Origin: Aestuariibius violaceus
GTDB lineage: Bacteria > Pseudomonadota > Alphaproteobacteria > Rhodobacterales > Rhodobacteraceae
Assembly: GCF_040779325.2 (NCBI RefSeq)
Contig: NZ_JBFONT020000002.1
Span: 682,001-746,000, forward strand
Reading direction: 5' to 3'
Length of the DNA stretch: 64,000 nt
The translations under genes and the position numbers were made by a program. Positions 16,744 to 24,316 of this stretch are shown here, one piece after another (the first letter of the stretch is position 1; the number at the start of each line of letters is the position of its first letter). Under the pieces are notes generated by a model. That model was not told the origin of the DNA. It worked only from the letters and a program-made list of their open reading frames with translations, and searched no databases.

Positions 16744-17225
16744 TCGCCTTCCGCCCCGAAGACGATGCGCGCGGCTTCCGCGACGCCCTGGGCCGCTTCG
16801 CGACCGGCGTCACGGTCGTGACGGTCCCGTCCGAGGATGGCCCCGTCGGCATCACAGCCAACAGCTTCGCCAGCGTCTCGCTCGACCCGCCGCTCGTGCT
16901 CTGGTCGCCGGCGAAATCCGCCAATCGGTTCAAATACTTCGAGAAAGCCCGGCATTTCGCGATCCACGTCCTCGACGGACACCAGCAGCAGATCTGCAAC
17001 GCTTTCACTCGCGAATGCCACGCCTTTGACGGCCTCGATTGGGAGGAGGACCCGAACGGAGTGCCATTGATCGACGGATGCCTAGCCCGGTTCGAATGCG
17101 AACTGGACACGACGCACGATGCGGGGGACCATCTGATCATCGTCGGCCGGGTCCGGCGGGCGAGCCACCGGGACGGGCTGCCACTTCTGTTCCAGGGGGG
17201 GAGGTTCGTCGCCTTCAAGGGGTGA
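16740..17225 (+). CDS. Flavin reductase domain protein, SmoA-like
   Basis: A 161-residue member of the flavin reductase (FMN-binding split-barrel) family: FRDALGRFATGVTVVTVP, then GITANSFASVSLDPPLVLWS and a C-terminal GRVRRASHRDGLPLLFQGGRF. It should supply reduced flavin to the monooxygenase two genes upstream. The only start that fits is TTG 16740, which overlaps the reductase stop as TTGA, with GAGG five bases before it. Prediction tools may shift this start. The length matches short flavin reductases. Confidence 0.88.
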   Translation: MIAFRPEDDARGFRDALGRFATGVTVVTVPSEDGPVGITANSFASVSLDPPLVLWSPAKSANRFKYFEKARHFAIHVLDGHQQQICNAFTRECHAFDGLDWEEDPNGVPLIDGCLARFECELDTTHDAGDHLIIVGRVRRASHRDGLPLLFQGGRFVAFKG

Positions 17226-17231
17226 CGCGAA

Positions 17232-17271
17232 CGGGGCCGCAAGGGCCCCGGGTAACGGCCCGCAAAGGGCC
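17232..17271 (+). repeat. Two tandem hairpins with GCAA-type loops before dctQ
   Basis: CGGGGCC/GGCCCCG (17232-17238 and 17244-17250, loop GCAAG) is followed by GGCCC/GGGCC (17257-17261 and 17267-17271, loop GCAAA). They lie between the flavin reductase stop and the ribosome site of the TRAP small subunit, and could adjust the ratio of enzyme to transporter mRNA. Confidence 0.5.
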
Positions 17272-17288
17272 ATGGGAGGAGAGCCGCC

Positions 17289-17888
17289 ATGGCGGTGTTG
17301 TTCGGTCTACTCTGGCCGCTCCAGCGCGTGAATGACGCGGTGCTGGCGGCTGGGCGCGCGCTCGCTGTTGCAGCGCTGGCAATCATGGTTTGCCTGATCC
17401 TCGCACAGATCTTCTTCCGTTACTTCGTAGGCGATGCGCTGAACTGGACAGAGGAAGCCGCCCGCTTCGGTATGCTCTGGATGGTCGGGTTGATGGCGCC
17501 GCTCGCCTACCGGCTGGGCGGCTTCGTCTCGATCGACATGCTTGAACGCGCCCTGCCCCGCCGTGGCGCCGCCCTGCTCTCGCTGATCCTGCTCTCCATG
17601 TCCTTCGCGGTGCTGGTGGTGATGGCCGAGAAGGGCTGGAACAACCATGTCGACACGATGTCGGGCCGGGGCTGTTCCTCGTCCCTGCGCTGGCCCTTCG
17701 GGATCGAGATCGGGCGCTGCGGCGTCCGCTTCGCCAACAGCTATCAATACGCCTCGCTCTTTGTCGGCTGCGTCCTGATGGTGTTGGTCAGCGCTGAACT
17801 CATCATCCGCCAAGTCATCGTGGCCCTGGGCTGCGGCGACCGGCTGAGGCCGCTCAGGCCGGATGAAGAAATTGCGGGAGCATCCTGA
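17289..17888 (+). CDS. TRAP transporter small membrane subunit (DctQ)
   Basis: A 199-residue protein with four hydrophobic segments (VAALAIMVCLILAQIFFRYF, FGMLWMVGLMAPLAYRL, LLSLILLSMSFAVLVVMA, YASLFVGCVLMVLVSAELI). The pattern FFRYFVGDALNWTEEAARFGMLWMV is typical of DctQ. It pairs with the large permease subunit in the inner membrane. GGGAGGA precedes ATG 17289. The TGA overlaps the next gene's ATG by one base. Confidence 0.93.
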   Translation: MAVLFGLLWPLQRVNDAVLAAGRALAVAALAIMVCLILAQIFFRYFVGDALNWTEEAARFGMLWMVGLMAPLAYRLGGFVSIDMLERALPRRGAALLSLILLSMSFAVLVVMAEKGWNNHVDTMSGRGCSSSLRWPFGIEIGRCGVRFANSYQYASLFVGCVLMVLVSAELIIRQVIVALGCGDRLRPLRPDEEIAGAS

Positions 17889-19402
17889 TGGCCCTCGCCT
17901 GGTTCCTGCCCGTCTTCCTGGCGCTTCTCATGATCGGCTTGCCGGTCGTCTTCGCGCTTCTCTTCGCGCCCGGGGCGCTTCTGATGCTGAACGGGGAGGA
18001 ACGCCAGCTCTCCGTCCTTTATCGCAACGTTTACAATGGGATGGACAGCTTCCCGCTGATGGCCTTGCCTTTCTTCATGCTGGCGGGAGAGATCATGAAC
18101 CGCGGCGGGATCACCACCCGCCTCGTCGAGTTCTCCCAAGCCTTCATGGGCCATCTGCGCGGCGGGCTTGCCCATGTGAACATCCTGTCCTCGATCCTTT
18201 TTGCAGGTCTCTCGGGGTCTGCTGTCGCCGATACCTCGGCCCTCGGCTCCACACTGATCCCGGCGATGGAGAAGAACGGCTATTCCCGCCGCTTCGCCGC
18301 AGCGGTGACTGCCGCGTCCTCGGTCATCGGCCCGATCATCCCGCCCTCGGGCATCATGATCATCTACGCCTACGTGATGGGTGAGTCCGTCGCCGCGCTC
18401 TTCCTCGCCGGGATCGTGCCCGGCATCATGGTCGGTGTCGGCCTCATGGTTATGGTCCGTCTGATGGCCGATCGTTATGACCTGCCCAAGGCAGAGCGGA
18501 TCGTTCAGACCGGCCAGTCCATCACCCCTCTGGAAAGCGTTGTCAGCTGGGCACTTCTGCGGATCAACGTCGCAGGCATCCTCTATGCGGTCTATGCCGG
18601 GCTGAAGCGCCCCCTGGGGATCTCTACCATCGACGATGCAGGTGTCGTGACCGAGCCGAATGGCTGGATCGTCTTCGCGATCTTCCTGCCGATTGCTCAT
18701 GTCATCGTCATGCTGATCCGACGCCAGATCAGCGAGGATTTCCGGATCGTCTGCAAGAAGGCCGTCGCGCCGCTGCAGACCCCGATCATCATTCTGGGCG
18801 GCATCCTCGTCGGTATCATGACCCCGACCGAAGCGTCCGTGATTGCAGTGGCTTACGCGCTGATTGTCAGCTTCGTTGTCCTGCGTTCGATGACCGTGAA
18901 AGATCTGATCGGCACTCTCTCACGCTCCGCGCTCGCGTCCTCCGCCGTCCTCCTGCTCGTCGGCGCGGCGGTGGCGTTCAAGACGGTCGTCTCGCTGTCC
19001 TACGCGCCGCAGATCCTGACGGATTTCATCCTGTCGCTGTCGGAAAACCCGCTGACGCTGCTCTTCCTGATCAACATCCTGCTCTTCATCGTGGGTATGT
19101 TTCTCGATGCCGGGCCGGCGATCATCATCCTCGGCCCCATCCTCGGGCCGATCTTCGTTGAGCTTGGGGTCCATCCTGTCCACTTCGCCATCATCATGAG
19201 CGTGAACCTGACGGTGGGCCTCGCCACGCCGCCCATGGGGCTGGTCTTATTCGTGGCCTCCACGGTCTCGGGCGAGAAGGTCGAGACCATTTCCAAGGCG
19301 ATCCTGCCCTTCCTCGCGGTAGAGGTCTTCGTGATCTTTCTGATCACCTACGTCCCCGCGATTTCGATGACGATCCCCCGCTTGACGGGTTTCGTGCAAT
19401 GA
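17888..19402 (+). CDS. TRAP transporter large permease subunit (DctM)
   Basis: A 504-residue membrane protein with a dozen or so hydrophobic segments. LMALPFFMLAGEIMNRGGIT, GLSGSAVADTSALGSTLIPAM and SSVIGPIIPPSGIMIIYA are DctM signatures. The length is longer than typical (about 430), with an extra central stretch around residues 210-260 that includes a soluble-looking part. It is sodium-coupled in the family. It should carry the substrate bound by the DctP protein encoded next. Confidence 0.93.
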   Translation: MALAWFLPVFLALLMIGLPVVFALLFAPGALLMLNGEERQLSVLYRNVYNGMDSFPLMALPFFMLAGEIMNRGGITTRLVEFSQAFMGHLRGGLAHVNILSSILFAGLSGSAVADTSALGSTLIPAMEKNGYSRRFAAAVTAASSVIGPIIPPSGIMIIYAYVMGESVAALFLAGIVPGIMVGVGLMVMVRLMADRYDLPKAERIVQTGQSITPLESVVSWALLRINVAGILYAVYAGLKRPLGISTIDDAGVVTEPNGWIVFAIFLPIAHVIVMLIRRQISEDFRIVCKKAVAPLQTPIIILGGILVGIMTPTEASVIAVAYALIVSFVVLRSMTVKDLIGTLSRSALASSAVLLLVGAAVAFKTVVSLSYAPQILTDFILSLSENPLTLLFLINILLFIVGMFLDAGPAIIILGPILGPIFVELGVHPVHFAIIMSVNLTVGLATPPMGLVLFVASTVSGEKVETISKAILPFLAVEVFVIFLITYVPAISMTIPRLTGFVQ

Positions 19403-19437
19403 CGACCAATGAGCGCAATTCAACTGGGAGGTAACAC

Positions 19438-20490
19438 ATGTTGAAGCATCTCACCGCTGCGGCCCTGGCCGCTTGTGTGGCGGGCAGCGCGATGGCGCAG
19501 GATTACACCCTGCGGGCCACCGCGAACTCCAACGAGAATGACGAAGACTATGACGGGCTCGTCGTCTTTAAGAACTACGTGGAAAGCGCGTCGAACGGGG
19601 CGATCGCCGTGGAGCTGTTCATCGGCACGCAGCTTTGCTCGACCGGGGCCGAGTGTCTTGAAGGCGTCTCGGAAGGGTCCATCGACATCTACGTGTCGAC
19701 CTCCGGCGGGGCTGCGGGGATCTTCCCCTTCGTTCAGGTCCTCGACCTGCCCTACCTGATGGCCGACGACCGGGTGGCCGAAGCGGTGCTCGCCAACGGC
19801 TCGCCCTTCGTGCGCCAGATGCAGGACATGGTGATGGAGGCCTCGGGCGAGACGGTGCGCCTGATGACCATCGGCAATACCGGCGGCTGGCGCAACTTCG
19901 CCAACACGCAGCGCCGGGTGACATCGCCTGAGGATATGGATGGCCTGAAGATCCGTACCGTCGTCGCCGACCTGCCGCAGGAGCTGGTCCGGGCCCTTGG
20001 CGCCTCGCCCACGCCAATCCCGTGGCCTGAGCTCTTCACGTCGTTCCAGACTGGCGTCGTCGACGGGTCGAAGAACGGCATCACCGATATCATGGGCATG
20101 AAGTTCCCCGATGCCGGCCTGCAATACGTCACGCTCGACGGGCACGCCTATATGGGCGCGCTCTGGTACATGAATAACGAGAAGTTCATGGGCATGCCCG
20201 AGGATCTGCGCCGCGTCGTGGCAGATGGCTTCTACCAGCTGCAGCAGGCCACCTTTGCCTCGCCCAAGCGCAAGTCGATCCAGGCCTATGAGGATTTCGT
20301 GGCCGGTGGCGGTGACCTCTACGTGCCAACGCCCGAGGAAAAGGCTGCGTTTGCCGAAGCCGCGGCCCCCGTCATGGACTGGTTTCAGCAGAACGTAGAC
20401 GGCGGACCCGAGATTCTAGAAGCGATGCAGGCCGCCGTCTCGGAGGCCGAGGCGCAGATCGCTGAAACCTATGAGGCCGACCTGAACTGA
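19438..20490 (+). CDS. TRAP transporter solute-binding protein (DctP)
   Basis: A 350-residue periplasmic protein with signal peptide MLKHLTAAALAACVAGSAMAQ. DctP features include VQVLDLPYLMADD, GLKIRTV (the Arg that commonly contacts an acidic group of the ligand) and PWPELFTSFQTGVVDGSKNG. An anionic organic ligand is therefore likely, which is compatible with a sulfonated sugar. GGGAGG precedes ATG 19438. A strong terminator follows the stop, closing the operon. Confidence 0.93.
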   Translation: MLKHLTAAALAACVAGSAMAQDYTLRATANSNENDEDYDGLVVFKNYVESASNGAIAVELFIGTQLCSTGAECLEGVSEGSIDIYVSTSGGAAGIFPFVQVLDLPYLMADDRVAEAVLANGSPFVRQMQDMVMEASGETVRLMTIGNTGGWRNFANTQRRVTSPEDMDGLKIRTVVADLPQELVRALGASPTPIPWPELFTSFQTGVVDGSKNGITDIMGMKFPDAGLQYVTLDGHAYMGALWYMNNEKFMGMPEDLRRVVADGFYQLQQATFASPKRKSIQAYEDFVAGGGDLYVPTPEEKAAFAEAAAPVMDWFQQNVDGGPEILEAMQAAVSEAEAQIAETYEADLN

Positions 20491-20495
20491 TCCTG

Positions 20496-20524
20496 AAAGG
20501 CGCCGGGGTTGCCCCGGCGCCTTT
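20496..20524 (+). terminator. Terminator after the TRAP operon
   Basis: AAAGGCGCCGGGG and CCCCGGCGCCTTT form a perfect 13-bp stem around loop TTG, five bases after the DctP stop. The 3' arm ends in TTT. It separates the TRAP operon from the next gene. Confidence 0.85.
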
Positions 20525-20601
20525 CCCCAAGCCCCCGTAAGGCTTGCATAATCCGGCGGTTCCGGCGCACATTTCCCTGAAACGGAAGGAGCCTGCCGCC
20601 C

Positions 20602-21735
20602 ATGCCCGCAGACCCGCCTGCCTTTACCCTCGGTGTCGAAGAGGAGTACCTTCTCGTCGATATTGAGACCCTCGACCTCGCCGATGCCCCTGCCGCGCTG
20701 GTTAAGGCCTGCGCCAAGGATCTGGGGGACCGGGTCAGCCCCGAGTTCCTGAAGTGTCAGATCGAGATTGGCACCGGCGTCTGCAAGGACGTGGGTGAGG
20801 CCCGCGAAGAACTGTCTCATCTGCGCCGGACGATCGCAAAACACGCCAGTGAGTACGGCCTCGCGCCAATCGCCGCCGCCTGTCACCCCTTCGCCGACTG
20901 GAAGAAGCAGATCCACACCGACAAGGACCGCTATAACGAGCTTCGCAAGGACCTCGCCAACGTGGCACGCCGGATGCTGATCTGCGGGATGCACGTCCAT
21001 GTGGGTGTGGAGGACGAGGATACGCGCATCGACCTCGTCAACCAGCTCAGCTACTTCCTGCCACATCTTCTGGCGCTGTCCGTGTCATCGCCCTACTGGC
21101 AAGGCGATGATACCGGCCTTAGCAGCTATCGCCTGACGGTGTTCGACAACCTGCCGCGGACGGGCCTGCCGCCGCGGATGGCGAACTGGCAGGATTTCCG
21201 TCGATCGGTGAAGACCTTGATCGACCTTGATATTTTGGAGGATGCGAGCAAGATCTGGTGGGATCTGCGGCCGTCGGCCCGGTTTCCAACGATCGAGACC
21301 CGAATCTTCGACGGCTCACCGCGGCTGGAAACGACACTGACCCTGACGGCCGTGACACAAAGCCTGGTCCGCTGGCTTTGGCGGCTGTTGCAGAACGGTG
21401 ATCCACGGCCGTTGCTGGACACATTCCTGATCGAGGAAAACCGCTGGAGGGCGCAAAGATATGGCCCGTCTGAGGGTCTGATCGACTTCGGGAAGCGCGA
21501 GATCGTCCCGGCCGAGGCGCTCGTCTCGGAGCTGATCGAACTGGTCTCAGAGGATGCGGCAGAGCTGGGCTGCCTGCCCGAGCTTCAGGCGGCGGCGACT
21601 ATCCTTGAGACGGGCACCGCCGCAGATCGCCAGCGTGCCGTTCGGGCGGCAACACTGGAAACAGGCGCGACAGAGCGGGAGGCAATGGAGACGGTCGTGC
21701 GCCACCTCATCGCCGAATTTCACCATGGTCTCTAA
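20602..21735 (+). CDS. YbdK-type carboxylate-amine ligase
   Basis: A 377-residue protein of the GCS2/YbdK family. GVEEEYLLVD starts the domain; CQIEIGTGVCKDVGEA, CGMHVHVGVED and WWDLRPSARFPTIETRIFD are family signatures. E. coli YbdK has weak glutamate-cysteine ligase activity; the natural reaction is uncertain. GGAAGGAG precedes ATG 20602. The upstream terminator makes it a separate unit from the TRAP operon. It ends three bases from the Sel1 gene stop on the opposite strand. Confidence 0.9.
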   Translation: MPADPPAFTLGVEEEYLLVDIETLDLADAPAALVKACAKDLGDRVSPEFLKCQIEIGTGVCKDVGEAREELSHLRRTIAKHASEYGLAPIAAACHPFADWKKQIHTDKDRYNELRKDLANVARRMLICGMHVHVGVEDEDTRIDLVNQLSYFLPHLLALSVSSPYWQGDDTGLSSYRLTVFDNLPRTGLPPRMANWQDFRRSVKTLIDLDILEDASKIWWDLRPSARFPTIETRIFDGSPRLETTLTLTAVTQSLVRWLWRLLQNGDPRPLLDTFLIEENRWRAQRYGPSEGLIDFGKREIVPAEALVSELIELVSEDAAELGCLPELQAAATILETGTAADRQRAVRAATLETGATEREAMETVVRHLIAEFHHGL

Positions 21736-21738
21736 GGC

Positions 21739-22218
21739 TTAGCGGAATGGGTACATCCAGACGCGGTAGTCGGCGACCATCGCGGCGGCCTGTTTGATCT
21801 GGTCCGGGCTCATCTTCTTGACGACCTCCTCCTGGCTGATCGCCGCATCTGGATCGCCGCCGATCGCCGACAGCACATACCACATATAGGCGCGGACGAG
21901 GTCCGGGGCGGGCATCCCGATCCCCTCCTCGTAATACCAGCCGACGCCCGATTGCGCGCCCGGATGGCCCTTCATCGCGGACCGGAGATACCAGTCGAAG
22001 GCTCTGATCGGATCCTTCTCGACGCCGAGGCCGAGCGCGTACATCACGCCGATCAACTCTTCCGCATCGGCGTTGCCCGACCGGGCCGCGGGCCAGAGCG
22101 CCTCGCGCGCCTCCTCGAAGCGGCCTGCCTCCATGAGGTCGCGCGCTTCCTCGATTTCCGCGCCGGCCGGCATCGCGAGGGTTGCCATCAGCATCAGGGC
22201 GGGGATGATCCGGGTCAT
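21739..22218 (-). CDS. Sel1-repeat periplasmic protein
   Basis: A 159-residue protein with a signal peptide (MTRIIPALMLMATLAMPAGA). Sel1-type helical repeats follow: ADAEELIGVMYALGLGVEKDPIRAFDWYLRSAMKG and GAQSGVGWYYEEGIG with VRAYMWYVLSAIGG. Such repeats mediate protein contacts. Its ATG lies on the same CATG as the start of the divergent peroxidase gene, so the two genes abut head to head with no room for promoters between them. Confidence 0.85.
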   Translation of the reverse strand: MTRIIPALMLMATLAMPAGAEIEEARDLMEAGRFEEAREALWPAARSGNADAEELIGVMYALGLGVEKDPIRAFDWYLRSAMKGHPGAQSGVGWYYEEGIGMPAPDLVRAYMWYVLSAIGGDPDAAISQEEVVKKMSPDQIKQAAAMVADYRVWMYPFR

Positions 22219-23920
22219 GCGCTTTCTTGTCCTTCTCTGCCTTCTCGGGTCTCCGGCTGTCGCCGACCCGATCGGTGCGGATGATTTCCTGCAAGCCGAC
22301 CCGAAGCAAGCCCGGATCGGGCAGCTTCTGTTTTACGACAAGGTGTTGTCGGGCAACCGGAATATCTCCTGCGGGACGTGTCATCATCACGATTTTCATG
22401 GCACCGATGGACTGTCTTTGGGGATTGGCGAAGGTGGAACTGGGCTGGGGCCCGAGAGGCAGGCGGGGGATATCCGCAAACGGGTTCCACGAAATGCCCC
22501 TGCGCTCTGGAATCTCGGCCATAAGGATGTCCGGGTGCTGTTCCATGACGGGCGGCTCGAAGTCTCGGAGATCTTTGGAAACGGGTTCAATTCACCGGCC
22601 GAGGAATGGCTGCCGCACGGCCTTGATACTATCGTCGCAGCACAGGCGCTGTTCCCTCTGACCGCCCAGTTCGAGATGGCGGGAAACCCTGGCGAGAATG
22701 ATGTGGCAGGCGCCGTTCACGACCGGATCGACGCCGCCTGGCCGATCATCGCGGACCGGGTGCGGGCGATCCCCGGGTATCGGGAGATGTTCGTGGACGC
22801 TTTCGAGAGCGTCGAGACGCCCGCTGACATCACGATCGTCGAGATCGGTAACGCCTTGGGCGCGTTCATTATCTCCGAATGGCAGAGTTTCGACAGCGCC
22901 TACGACGCCTGGCTGAGCGGCGCGCCCCTGCCACCGGAGGCCGAGGTGGGGCGTCAGCTGTTCTTTGGCGAGGCGCAATGTGCGACCTGCCATTCCGGGC
23001 CGCTGTTCACCGATCAGGAATTCCACGCCCTCGGCCTGCCCGCCTTCGGACCGGGCCGCACCCGGCGGTTCGATCCGACGCCGCGCGACGTGGGCCGGAT
23101 GGGAGAAAGTGACGCACTGAAGGATGCCTATCGGTTCCGCACGCCATCGCTCAGGAACGTGGCGTTGACAGCGCCTTACGGGCATAACGGCGCTTTTCCG
23201 ACGCTGGAGGGGATGGTTCGGCACCATCTCGATCCGACCGCGTCCCGCACCGCCTGGCGGCCCGAACTGGCGGCCTTGCCTGACGCGCCCTGGCTTGCCG
23301 AGATCGACTTCGTGATCCAAAGCGATGCCCGCGAAATGGCCCGGCATGAAGCTGCTTTGGATATTGCCCCTATGGCTTTGTCCGATGCGGAGATCGCCGC
23401 TTTGGTGAGCTTTCTCAACGCTTTGACGGGCAAAACGGCGGAGGACCGCCCCCTCGGACGACCTGAGACGGTTCCGAGCGGGATACCTGTCGACCGACCG
23501 TCACAGGCTTTCAAACGCCTCATTCGGGCTTGGCGGGTCGATGCGTCCGAAGCGGATGACGGCATCGAGGCGGCGGTCCGGCCCGATCCCGTAGCGGTCG
23601 GTCAGGGCCTGCCGCGCCCCGGGATTGCGGACCAGCGCATCCATCTCCCACCCCGCAAGGCCCAGACCCGTCGCGTCGAGCCAGAGGCGGTAGAGCCTGC
23701 GCCCGGCTTCCAGAAGGCGGATATCGGGTGCGCTGGTATGCAGCGCGATCAGGGCGGCGGAGCGCGTCGCCTTGACCTCCTCCGGCTCGTCAGGCCCGCG
23801 GCGGAGCCAGCCAGGGCGGCCTGCGCCTACGAGGGTGCCCTCCTCCGCCAGCTGTGCGATCCAGTCCTTCCCGCGCTGGTCCGTTACCAGCCGCGCGCGG
23901 TCCGGGGCCCAGCCGAATAG
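22217..23920 (+). CDS. Di-heme cytochrome-c-peroxidase/MauG-type protein with extended C-terminus
   Basis: A periplasmic protein with signal MRFLVLLCLLGSPAVA and two c-type heme motifs, CGTCH and CATCH, in the order typical of the CcpA/MauG family. Usual activity is peroxide reduction or protein-residue oxidation. The family body ends at VPSGIPVDRP (residue 428), the same ending as the second paralogue in this window, which stops right there. Here the next codon is TCA and the frame runs 139 residues further into low-similarity sequence antisense to the nitroreductase gene. An in-frame ATG at 22205 has a better ribosome site (AGGGCGGGG) and is an alternative start. Confidence 0.82.
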   Translation: MRFLVLLCLLGSPAVADPIGADDFLQADPKQARIGQLLFYDKVLSGNRNISCGTCHHHDFHGTDGLSLGIGEGGTGLGPERQAGDIRKRVPRNAPALWNLGHKDVRVLFHDGRLEVSEIFGNGFNSPAEEWLPHGLDTIVAAQALFPLTAQFEMAGNPGENDVAGAVHDRIDAAWPIIADRVRAIPGYREMFVDAFESVETPADITIVEIGNALGAFIISEWQSFDSAYDAWLSGAPLPPEAEVGRQLFFGEAQCATCHSGPLFTDQEFHALGLPAFGPGRTRRFDPTPRDVGRMGESDALKDAYRFRTPSLRNVALTAPYGHNGAFPTLEGMVRHHLDPTASRTAWRPELAALPDAPWLAEIDFVIQSDAREMARHEAALDIAPMALSDAEIAALVSFLNALTGKTAEDRPLGRPETVPSGIPVDRPSQAFKRLIRAWRVDASEADDGIEAAVRPDPVAVGQGLPRPGIADQRIHLPPRKAQTRRVEPEAVEPAPGFQKADIGCAGMQRDQGGGARRLDLLRLVRPAAEPARAACAYEGALLRQLCDPVLPALVRYQPRAVRGPAE

Positions 23921-24313
23921 GCGGACAGGCCCTTTCGCGAAAGGACCTGACCAGTCCCGCCGTTTGTCCATCATCCGCTCCAGCGGATCGTGACGGGTAC
24001 CCTCTGACAGGAGCAGGATAGCGACGGGGACCGGCCCGCCTTCCATCAGGAGCCGCCGGTTCAGCATGTTGGCGACCCGCGCCCCGATACCCTTGGCAGA
24101 AAGCGCGATCACCGCCGCCTCGACCCGTGCGCCGCAGGCGAGCGCCAGGAAATGCCCCTCCGGATCCTCGTCCGGGTGCCACGCCGAGGCGTCGATATCG
24201 ATATAGAGCGTCGCACCCTCGTGCCGCCACGTCAGCGGCAGCCCCTTGTAGAGCCCGCCCGGTGCACGAGACGCGCGCTTTGTAAGCGACTGAAATCCCT
24301 CGTCGTTCAGCAT
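23501..24313 (-). CDS. Nitroreductase-like flavoprotein
   Basis: A 270-residue protein. HFLALACGARVEAAVIALSAKGIGARV and LLEAGRRLYRLWLDATGLGLAGWEMDALV are like the Acg/nitroreductase-type FMN-binding fold, where the second segment forms the dimer interface. The N-terminal RAPGGLYKGLPLTW stands where the family usually has an Arg-Ser-rich flavin contact. Substrate unknown. It starts three bases after the xylA stop and is probably the last gene of the xylB-xylA transcript. Its TGA is the complement of the TCA codon where the peroxidase frame runs on. Confidence 0.72.
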   Translation of the reverse strand: MLNDEGFQSLTKRASRAPGGLYKGLPLTWRHEGATLYIDIDASAWHPDEDPEGHFLALACGARVEAAVIALSAKGIGARVANMLNRRLLMEGGPVPVAILLLSEGTRHDPLERMMDKRRDWSGPFAKGPVRLFGWAPDRARLVTDQRGKDWIAQLAEEGTLVGAGRPGWLRRGPDEPEEVKATRSAALIALHTSAPDIRLLEAGRRLYRLWLDATGLGLAGWEMDALVRNPGARQALTDRYGIGPDRRLDAVIRFGRIDPPSPNEAFESL

Positions 24314-24316
24314 CCG

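Noticed and set aside
20411..20420. Single ATTCTAGAAG in the DctP gene
   Set aside because: Resembles the CTAG palindrome centre but is a lone 8-bp match within codons, without the 22-bp symmetry.
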